This document shows, piece by piece, positions 30,486 to 37,200 of a stretch of 37,200 nt of DNA (its first letter is position 1; each line of letters begins with the position of its first letter). Source of the stretch: Planktothrix sp. PCC 11201 (lineage in GTDB: Bacteria > Cyanobacteriota > Cyanobacteriia > Cyanobacteriales > Microcoleaceae); contig NZ_LT797701.1 in the NCBI RefSeq assembly GCF_900009135.1, forward strand, positions 34,697-71,896, in the 5' to 3' direction. The notes under the pieces are model-generated. The model saw only the letters and a program-made list of their open reading frames with translations. It made no database searches and was not told where the DNA came from. Both the position numbers and the translations under genes were made by a program.

Positions 30486-32213
30486 ATGTTAAAAATACGG
30501 GTTTTTCAGAAACGGCCCTTTTATCAATTTATTTTAGGAATAGGAATTGCCTTATTTTCTTTGATCTTAACTTGGAGTATTCCACCGACACTTGCACAGA
30601 GTGATTTACCCAGTGATATTAACCCCCTAACCTCGATTGTGCGGGTGGGAAATCTAATTTCTGCACCGGTGGTTATTGATGGTTCTGAGTGGTTTAGGGT
30701 GGCAATGGAAATTCCTGCTGATGCTAATGAAAAAAATAAGGGTTTCTCGATTAAACAACGGGCAAAAATTATTCAAAATGAAATCTATGGGATTTTAGAT
30801 AATCAATTGTACGGGGGAGGATTAGCTCAGGGTTTTAATTATGATGCTCTGACAGTAACCTCCAAAACTGATAAGAAAGGAAACACTCAGATTTTTGTAA
30901 CTGACAATGGGGAATTGCAAGAAAGAGCAATTCTTACGGTTACTGTTGCCGACGCAGAATATAACGGTTATTCTCTTAAAATCTGGTCTAATAAGTTAAC
31001 AGAAATTATAAAATTTGGTTTACAGAATAGCCATAAACAGCGCCAACCTACCTATTTATATCAAGCGGGTTTATGGTCATTGGGGGTGCTTTTATTCTCC
31101 GCTTTATTCAGTTTTGGGGTCTATTTATTACAAAAACGTTTGGCTGAAAAAAAACAGACTCTTAAAGAACAAAAACCAGAATTAAATTACTATCTCGAAA
31201 GTGCCAATAATAATCCTACTGAATTGAATGATACGGCGCAATTAGCCGAAGTTGAAACCCAAGTCAGAAACTGGAGAAAGAAATATAATACAAATCAGTT
31301 TCACCGATTGGTTTTGAAAGTGATTCAAGGGTTAATTTTGTTATTGGCAGTTTGGAAAATTACTGACTTTTTCCCACAAACGCGATACTTTTCCTATTTG
31401 ATTACTCAAGGGCCTGAATATATCTTAATAGTAGCAATTATTGTGGGAATAATCATCCGCATTAGTAATCTTGCTATTGACTCTTTTTTGGCATCTATTC
31501 AAGAACATCATCAAAATGATAATTTCACTCCCATTGCTATCCATCGTCAGGAATTACGTTTTTTAACCTATAGTGTTGTTTTAAAAGGGATGGCTAAAGC
31601 TATCTGGATTGGGATTGGGTTTATTGTTGTTTTAGACTCTTTAGAAATTCCTGTAACCCCGGTAGTTGCTGGTTTAGGGATTATAGGTTTGGCTCTCTCC
31701 TTTGGTTCGCAAAACTTAATTCGAGATGTATTAAATGGAGTTTTTATGCTCCTAGAAGATCACTATGCTGTCGGAGATTTTATTACCGTTGGGGATATCT
31801 CAGGTGTTGTTGAATATATGAATTTACGGATTACTCAAATTCGGGGAAAAGAAGGACGCTTAACCACCATTCCCAATGGAAGTATTAATATTGTGCATAA
31901 TCAAACTAAAGACTGGTCAAGAATAGATTTTAAAGTGAAAGTTACCTATAATTCAGATATTAATTTGGCTTCAAATATCATGAGAAAAGTGATTGGAGAA
32001 ATGAAAAATGAACCCGATTGGCAAGACCTGATTCTTACTCCTATTGTTTGGGATGGGGTGACTGATTTAACTACTTCTGGGGTTGAATTAAATATAGCAA
32101 TTCAAACCCGTCCTGGAATGCAGTGGAATGTTGCTAATGAATTTCGTCGTCGCTTAAAACTTGCTTTTGACTATCACAAAATAGAGTTTTTATCTCTACC
32201 ATATTGGTCGTGA
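30486..32213 (+). CDS. MscS-family mechanosensitive channel
   Basis: This 575-residue protein starts from ATG 30486 (MLKIRVFQKRPFYQF); a frame from TTG 30408 overlaps the psbC terminator. A signal-like helix (about 10-35, ending PPTLAQ) precedes a soluble extracytoplasmic domain of about 180 residues. Further membrane helices follow near 195-218, 270-290, 310-325 and 365-390. The pore helix and vestibule carry the MscS pattern VTPVVAGLGIIGLALSFGSQNLIRDVLNGVFMLLEDHYAVGDFI and the RTTxxGxEGxxxxIPNGSI-like motif (TQIRGKEGRLTTIPNGSI). It should open under membrane tension to release solutes. Confidence 0.9.
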   Translation: MLKIRVFQKRPFYQFILGIGIALFSLILTWSIPPTLAQSDLPSDINPLTSIVRVGNLISAPVVIDGSEWFRVAMEIPADANEKNKGFSIKQRAKIIQNEIYGILDNQLYGGGLAQGFNYDALTVTSKTDKKGNTQIFVTDNGELQERAILTVTVADAEYNGYSLKIWSNKLTEIIKFGLQNSHKQRQPTYLYQAGLWSLGVLLFSALFSFGVYLLQKRLAEKKQTLKEQKPELNYYLESANNNPTELNDTAQLAEVETQVRNWRKKYNTNQFHRLVLKVIQGLILLLAVWKITDFFPQTRYFSYLITQGPEYILIVAIIVGIIIRISNLAIDSFLASIQEHHQNDNFTPIAIHRQELRFLTYSVVLKGMAKAIWIGIGFIVVLDSLEIPVTPVVAGLGIIGLALSFGSQNLIRDVLNGVFMLLEDHYAVGDFITVGDISGVVEYMNLRITQIRGKEGRLTTIPNGSINIVHNQTKDWSRIDFKVKVTYNSDINLASNIMRKVIGEMKNEPDWQDLILTPIVWDGVTDLTTSGVELNIAIQTRPGMQWNVANEFRRRLKLAFDYHKIEFLSLPYWS

Positions 32214-32252
32214 TCAATTAAGATTATTAATCAGAGCTTAATAACAACTATA

Positions 32253-32362
32253 GCAATCCTATTTGAGTTGTGTTCAAAATTCCTAAGTAAAAGGGAACAG
32301 GGAACAGGCTGCGCCGTGAGCCGTGAGCCAGTCGAACGGTCGAACGAGAACAAGGAACAGGG
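32253..32362. repeat. Interspersed repeat with GGGAACAGGGAACAG units
   Basis: This stretch holds TATAGCAATCC, then AAAAGGGAACAGGGAACAGG, then GTGAGCCGTGAGCC and CGAACGGTCGAACG doublets, then AACAAGGAACAGGGG. These are short direct repeats of the kind dispersed in cyanobacterial genomes. No coding potential. Confidence 0.6.
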
Positions 32363-32386
32363 GTAATATTTTTTGAAATTTAATCA

Positions 32387-32424
32387 TTGTGGTAGGGGAA
32401 ATTCATGAATTGCCCCTACCACAA
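32387..32424. terminator. 38-bp palindrome between convergent genes, likely bidirectional terminator
   Basis: TTGTGGTAGGGG and CCCCTACCACAA flank a central AATTCATGAATT that is itself palindromic. The stem is almost perfect over 38 bp and lies between the convergent MscS and amidase genes, so it probably ends both transcripts. Confidence 0.65.
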
Positions 32425-32442
32425 CCTATTGCGGTGAGTAGT

Positions 32443-34347
32443 TCAATATCGGTTATCCCTTAAATATTGCAGAATCCCTTGGGCGATCGCTTGGGCCATG
32501 CGCCCCCGTTGAGAGGGATCGCCTAACATATAGGCATCATAATTATTAGTGACAAACCCCGTTTCCACTAATATCGAAGGCATAGAAGTATTTCGCAGCA
32601 CATAAAAACGAGCGGTTTTAATACCCCGATTAGGGATTTGGGAAAAACTACTAATCACGCTGTTGTGAATATATTGGGCTAGACGATCTCCGCTGCTGTA
32701 GTAGTAGGTTTCAATCCCACTAGCCGCCGCATTCGTAGCCGCATTGGCGTGAATACTCACAAACAAGGTTGCATTCATCCGATTCGCCATGTCTACCCTG
32801 GGTTCTAACTCAACGGTGCGATCGTCCAAACGAGTCATCACCGCCTGTACTCCATTTTGCTGCAAAATCTGCGCCACCTGTTGAGAAATCGAGAATACCA
32901 CATCTTTTTCTTGCAGTCCTCCCACACCGACAGCACCAGCATCACTACCCCCATGTCCAGGATCAATAATTACCACCGCCCGACCATTGGAAATCGGATT
33001 ATTAGCGGGGGGATTAACGGTACGGGGGGGAAAGGGGAAAGGATTGGGATTCGTTCGAGGAGGATTAGTTCTAGGGGTAAAGGGTCTGGGGTTAGGAGTG
33101 GGAACCGTAGCAACGGGGGGACGAACCGAAGTTCTAGTTCCTAAGCCCTCTCCCACAAAAGCTAGGGCAAGCTGTTGAGGACTACCTTGGCTAATTTGTC
33201 CCACTTCAATGCGGGTTGCCGGTTTAATCAATAGAGTAAAAGTTTCCGGGTCTTCCCGACGTACCCTTGTCCAAATAATCGGACTTCCCACCTGTCGTTG
33301 TGGTAAGGCAACGCCTTCAGCCAAGGCTGCGGAGAAAAAGGTAATACTATAGGACTGAGTTTGATTATCCCAACCGCTACTATAGTTCAGAGGCTGATCG
33401 GCTTGGATCAGAAGTTGTTGATTGCGGATTTCAACGGAACGAATTTTAGCAAATCCCCCCGACAATTGAACGGCTGGGGGAGTGCTTCCCTGGGGCCAAA
33501 CAGCCACTCCTCCGGCCGATGACCGGGCTTGCCAGTTTTGATTCCGTTGCGGGGTACTCATGGTTACCCGAACGACTGGGGGGTTATTTGAGAGTTGGGT
33601 GACTTGAGAAACCGTCACTCCATCTCGGTTGACCTGTTTTCCAGTGCCGTTTGAACGGGCAGCTAAGGTGGCACCGAGAATATCCAAAGTCATCCAACTC
33701 CGATCTTGACTTTGTTTAAATTCAATATCGGCCATTTTGCCCGTGGTATGCAGCACAATCCCATTATCCCGCACCTCGACTTGAGCTAAGGTGGTTTGAG
33801 GCTGCTGGGAAATAGAACGATTAACGGTCTGTTGAGGTAGGGTCGCAGGCAGACGAGCAGGTGCAGGAGGTCTGAGAGGAGGAGTTTGAGGTATAGCTAG
33901 AGCAGGACGGGTTGTTGCTGTTACCTGAGTAGGAGTAGGTGTGCCGACGGCTTGAGGCGAGGGTAGTTGTACCGTCCACTGAGTCGGGGAAATCCCCCTA
34001 AATTGTACTCCTTGAGGATCGAGAGTATAACCATCAACTAATTCCACCACAATCCTTGTGGTTTGGTTATCGACCTGGCCGACTCGAATTTCCCGAATTG
34101 CTCCTCCAATTAATTGTTGACGGTTGACGCCCCCTAAACTGGTTCCGGGCAAATCAATGACTAATCGGGCGGGGTTGGAGAGCAGTTGAGCTTTGGGTTG
34201 TACCCCCCCATCGGTTGTAAAGCTGAGGCGGTTTTGAGAGCTTTCAAATTGCCAAGATTGCAGACTGGCTGCTTTGGCGGGAGAGGTCAGGATAAAAAAG
34301 CTGACGAAACCAGGCATTAACCAACGCAAAAATAGAGTTTTTCCCAT
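32443..34347 (-). CDS. N-acetylmuramoyl-L-alanine amidase (AMIN + amidase_3)
   Basis: AmiC-type zinc amidases cut the bond between MurNAc and L-Ala in peptidoglycan during cell separation. From ATG 34347 the protein is 634 residues; 24 more residues are possible upstream but precede the signal peptide MGKTLFLRWLMPGFVSFFIL ending AKA. AMIN-type beta domains occupy about 25-130 and 190-400 and should bind the wall. After a Pro-rich linker (PFTPRTNPPRTNPNPFPFPP) comes amidase_3 (about 455-634) with zinc ligands in IDPGHGG, LQEKDV and SIHANA, and the catalytic Glu in LVETGFVTN. In filamentous cyanobacteria such enzymes also drill septal nanopores. Confidence 0.92.
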   Translation of the reverse strand: MGKTLFLRWLMPGFVSFFILTSPAKAASLQSWQFESSQNRLSFTTDGGVQPKAQLLSNPARLVIDLPGTSLGGVNRQQLIGGAIREIRVGQVDNQTTRIVVELVDGYTLDPQGVQFRGISPTQWTVQLPSPQAVGTPTPTQVTATTRPALAIPQTPPLRPPAPARLPATLPQQTVNRSISQQPQTTLAQVEVRDNGIVLHTTGKMADIEFKQSQDRSWMTLDILGATLAARSNGTGKQVNRDGVTVSQVTQLSNNPPVVRVTMSTPQRNQNWQARSSAGGVAVWPQGSTPPAVQLSGGFAKIRSVEIRNQQLLIQADQPLNYSSGWDNQTQSYSITFFSAALAEGVALPQRQVGSPIIWTRVRREDPETFTLLIKPATRIEVGQISQGSPQQLALAFVGEGLGTRTSVRPPVATVPTPNPRPFTPRTNPPRTNPNPFPFPPRTVNPPANNPISNGRAVVIIDPGHGGSDAGAVGVGGLQEKDVVFSISQQVAQILQQNGVQAVMTRLDDRTVELEPRVDMANRMNATLFVSIHANAATNAAASGIETYYYSSGDRLAQYIHNSVISSFSQIPNRGIKTARFYVLRNTSMPSILVETGFVTNNYDAYMLGDPSQRGRMAQAIAQGILQYLRDNRY

Positions 34348-34748
34348 TCGTGACACGCTAAGAACCTTAATTAACAATTGAATTTGGGTCAAGGTTTGAC
34401 ACTCCCACAGCCACACCAAAAAGGGATTCTAAGATGTCGTCGGTCATTGCCGGACAATCCGAGGCTTGAATCCTAACACCATCAATAAACACGGCGATCT
34501 GTCTTTTCTGAACAGAATCAACAAAGCGAGTGCATCATATCATAGTTTAGCGATCGCCTACGACAGCAGATAACCCATCACCAGTTTGAAAGGATTTTCC
34601 TATAGCATAGTTAAGGATTAATTAATCGCTTTCACCAAGATTTAGGTCTAACTTTTGATGTGTTCCCTCTGAGGTTAATCATTTATTATCACTGTTTTTC
34701 ATCGGTTGCTGCATTAATTCAGTACGATCATGATGGATTTTCGTGATC
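34348..34748. other. Intergenic region between amidase and kinase genes
   Basis: About 400 bases between two same-strand genes. It contains TAGCGATCGCC (HIP1 core) near 34550 and is otherwise AT-rich. No ORF, RNA gene or clear hairpin is recognised. Confidence 0.45.
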
Positions 34749-37007
34749 CTATCCTTTAGCAATAGAGATCGAGGGTTCCCCCATAAAAACATCATTACTA
34801 AAAGATGAAGATGGCGTTTCTTCCTGAGATACTACTAAATCAAACCAAAAGGTTGTTCCGATGCCTAACTCACTAATTAAATGAACTTGACTTCGATGTT
34901 TTTCAATAATATTTTTCACAATAGACAATCCTAATCCCGTTCCTTCTAAGGTATGAACTCGATTTTCTACCCGGAAGAAACGAGTAAAAATAGCATCTTG
35001 GTCTTCCGGTGCAATTCCAGTTCCCGTATCGGAAACTTCAGTTCTAATATAACGAGTTTTAGGTGAATTTCCCGTTAAATGTAAATCGATAGGACGAGGG
35101 GGTGGTGGGGAAATAATCCAGCCTCCTTTTTCAATTTCTTCGACTTCTTGATTTTTCTTAAAATCATCTTCTTCTAATAGATAAACTCGAATGATTACCC
35201 GTCCCCCCGAAGTGGTAAATTTCAGAGCATTTCCGACCAAATTAGTTAAGACTTGCAACAATAAATCATAATGTCCTAACACCAAGGGTAAATCTGGTTC
35301 TATTTCTCTACTCAGTTCAATTCCTTTATCCTTGGCATTTAGTTGATAGGTTCTCAAAGTTTGTTCTACCACTTGTGCCATATCAACGGGTTCAAAATTA
35401 TAGATACGACAGGATTCTAAGCGAGACAAATCTAACACATCATTGACTAAACGAGTTAAACGGTCAGTTTCATGGTTGGCGGTAGCCAAAAACTCCTGTC
35501 GCTGTTCTTCGGTTAAATCCTCTCCATAATCATGCAGGGTTTCAATAAAGGATTTAATATTAAATAATGGTGTCCTTAATTCATGGGAGATATTACTAAT
35601 AAACTGACTCTTAGCATCATTTAACTCGACCTCACGGGTGATATCCTGAATTGTCATTGCAATCCCTTTTAAACTTTCCCGATAATTGTCTTCCCCGGGA
35701 GAATTTGACATCGGATTATAGTCATATAAAGTACATTCCTGAACATGGGGACGTTCGGATAATTCACAACTATTATCCGTATCATGAATACAGCTATGAC
35801 AAAGGGGTTCAGCACCTGGAGATTTATGTAATAAAACCGTGGTTAATAAAATCCGTAATGTCCGATTTGTTGGTTCTCCCAGGGAACAACGAAACTCTCC
35901 GCCATCTAAATTTCCACTGGCAATTTTTTGTAAAGGTTGTGATAATTCTTCTACCACCATTGGCGGTAAAAAATTGAGAACATTATTACCAATAACCGTT
36001 GTACCTTCCCAGCTAAATAGACGTCGGGCGGTGGGATTCACTAAAATTAAATTTAGTTCAGCATCAATTAAAACCGCCCCATCTGCAATGGTGGAAACCA
36101 AGGTTTCTAACTTGGCTTTTTCTGCGGTTAATTCTTCAATATTTTGTTCTTCAAAGCTTTCTAGGCGTTCTGCCATTTCATTGAAACTGGAAATTAATTC
36201 CCCCAATTCTCCCCCAAAGGGTAAATCAACCCGTTGATTAAAATTTCCTATGGCAATATTTTTAACTCCTTGGACTAATTCTTTAATCGGTTGAGTAATA
36301 GTTAAGGCATTAAATACCGCCCCTAAAATTACCATTACCCAAATTGAAACAAATACCGCTAAAGTCACATCCCGGGTTAAATTTGATGACACAACAACGG
36401 TAGGATTAGGATTAATTCCAATGGCTAAAATCCCTAAATAATTCCCATTGTGCATCATCGGCACAAAAACATCCGTCACCTCTCCGGCGGGTGTTAAATG
36501 TTGTCTCACCATTGGCAAATCGGCAAAATTTCCTGACTGTACACTAGCCAAAAAATTATCGGGTAATTGCATCCGCCGCCGCAGGGTTAAGGAATTTTGT
36601 ACCGCCGAATCAGAAAAGGGCAAACCCAGATAAATTTCCCCCTCTTGATCTGCATATAACATATAACGGACACTGGAGGTACTGGTGTAAAATTGACGGG
36701 AAAATCGTGCGACTTCATCCCGTTTTTCTTCCGCAATTAAGGGGGCGACATTGGCGGCTAATAGTAATCCTAAATCTCGACCGTAACGGGTATCGTTGAT
36801 GCGAGCATCTTCTTGAATCGTGTTGACGGCCCAAAACGTTAAACTACTCATCAACAGAGAAACTACCAGGGTCGCCCCCGCCATTAACCGAGTTTGCAGG
36901 GTAAACTCTGACCACCATCTGCCAATAATCTCACCTATTTTTTTGAGGAGTTTCAACATTTGTTGACGATTTGGGGGTTGACGGTTGAGGGGTAACTCTG
37001 TGTTCAT
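34749..37007 (-). CDS. nblS: Sensor histidine kinase NblS/DspA (Hik33)-like
   Basis: This is a 752-residue membrane histidine kinase, the essential stress sensor of cyanobacteria that controls high-light, nutrient and cold responses through RpaB. The order is: membrane helix about 40-62, extracytoplasmic sensor region (about 65-205), second helix about 208-232, HAMP (ITQPIKELVQGVKNIAIGNF), a coiled segment, PAS (about 305-430, DGAVLIDAELNLILVNPTARRLF), HisKA with phosphorylated His in ISHELRTPLFN, and HATPase with NLVGNALKFT, DTGTGIAPED and EGTGLGLSIVKNI. The PAS region carries a Cys-rich stretch (CHSCIHDTDNSCELSERPHV). The length and architecture match the NblS family. Confidence 0.9.
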   Translation of the reverse strand: MNTELPLNRQPPNRQQMLKLLKKIGEIIGRWWSEFTLQTRLMAGATLVVSLLMSSLTFWAVNTIQEDARINDTRYGRDLGLLLAANVAPLIAEEKRDEVARFSRQFYTSTSSVRYMLYADQEGEIYLGLPFSDSAVQNSLTLRRRMQLPDNFLASVQSGNFADLPMVRQHLTPAGEVTDVFVPMMHNGNYLGILAIGINPNPTVVVSSNLTRDVTLAVFVSIWVMVILGAVFNALTITQPIKELVQGVKNIAIGNFNQRVDLPFGGELGELISSFNEMAERLESFEEQNIEELTAEKAKLETLVSTIADGAVLIDAELNLILVNPTARRLFSWEGTTVIGNNVLNFLPPMVVEELSQPLQKIASGNLDGGEFRCSLGEPTNRTLRILLTTVLLHKSPGAEPLCHSCIHDTDNSCELSERPHVQECTLYDYNPMSNSPGEDNYRESLKGIAMTIQDITREVELNDAKSQFISNISHELRTPLFNIKSFIETLHDYGEDLTEEQRQEFLATANHETDRLTRLVNDVLDLSRLESCRIYNFEPVDMAQVVEQTLRTYQLNAKDKGIELSREIEPDLPLVLGHYDLLLQVLTNLVGNALKFTTSGGRVIIRVYLLEEDDFKKNQEVEEIEKGGWIISPPPPRPIDLHLTGNSPKTRYIRTEVSDTGTGIAPEDQDAIFTRFFRVENRVHTLEGTGLGLSIVKNIIEKHRSQVHLISELGIGTTFWFDLVVSQEETPSSSFSNDVFMGEPSISIAKG

Positions 37008-37120
37008 CGGCGATACGGGAATGATTTGGTGATCTGTCCATATACCATATTTGCCTATAGAGACCCAGAGTTGTGTCCCAATACAGCGTTAAGTTTTGTT
37101 AACACACACTATACATAGTA

Positions 37121-37200
37121 ACAGGAGACGGGGAAAGCGGGGGAGCAGGGGGAGTGGGGGGAGCAGGGGAGGCAAGGGGAGGTGGGGGGAGCAGGGGAGG
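37121..37200. repeat. G-rich low-complexity repeat (inverted copy of window start)
   Basis: Repeats of GGGGGAGCAGGGG and GGGGAGG run to the window end, the reverse complement of the motif at 1-60. No coding potential is seen. Confidence 0.85.

Noticed and set aside
32769-33178. Plus-strand frames opposite the amidase Pro-rich linker
   Set aside because: Low-complexity antisense frames created by the Pro/Thr/Arg repeats of the amidase linker.

Overview
The window comes from a cyanobacterium. It carries psbD/psbC, ycf4, a CpcS/CpeS-type phycobilin lyase, an NblS/DspA-like histidine kinase and many GCGATCGC (HIP1) octamers. The cyanobactin genes resemble the pag/acy (prenylagaramide/anacyclamide) type, and with the low-to-moderate GC content and abundant small palindromic repeats this suggests a filamentous Planktothrix/Oscillatoria-like organism. 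The genus is an inference.

Layout. 1-4.57 kb: housekeeping genes (BON-like protein, Ser/Thr kinase, solute-binding protein, phycobiliprotein lyase, coiled-coil protein). 4.67-16.3 kb: a scattered cyanobactin (RiPP) locus. It holds a PatG-like macrocyclase (minus strand), three intact precursor genes (E1 6935-7090, E2 7875-8036, E3 10417-10566), one dead precursor relic (about 9250-9342), an F-type prenyltransferase (11392-12318), a PatA-like protease (13829-15805) and two small PatB/PatC-like genes. I see no YcaO heterocyclase and no oxidase domain, so the expected products are head-to-tail cyclic, possibly prenylated peptides without azol(in)es. Between successive precursor copies lie two-gene accessory modules: HicBA, Phd/PIN (with a frameshifted toxin), and an unknown-HNH pair. 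A RAYT-type transposase sits between E3 and F. 16.4-17.5 kb: decayed IS630 and ISAzo13 transposases and a MITE.

17.7-27.6 kb: serine hydrolase, TrmJ, DUF2256, isoaspartyl peptidase, QueC, a membrane protein, DUF29, an orphan cytosine methyltransferase, a ketoacyl synthase, a cyclophilin lipoprotein and Ycf4. 27.9-30.3 kb: the overlapping psbD-psbC operon with a strong terminator. 30.5-37 kb: an MscS channel, an AMIN/amidase_3 cell-wall amidase and an NblS-like kinase. C/G-rich low-complexity repeats sit at both window ends in opposite orientation.

How the cyanobactin genes would work together: each precursor has a near-constant leader (KKN.(R/K)PQQ.APVQR), a hypervariable core ending in Pro, and a constant follower FAGD(D/N)AE. 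By family knowledge the A protease cuts before the core, the G protease cuts before FAGD and cyclises, and F adds prenyl groups to side chains such as Tyr or Trp. The locus has been reshaped by mobile DNA. A 91-bp MITE occurs twice, identical and inverted. One copy splits a DUF559 gene that becomes perfectly continuous when the MITE is removed. An 854-bp displacement has left the old patA start, with its ribosome site, stranded upstream of the present gene.
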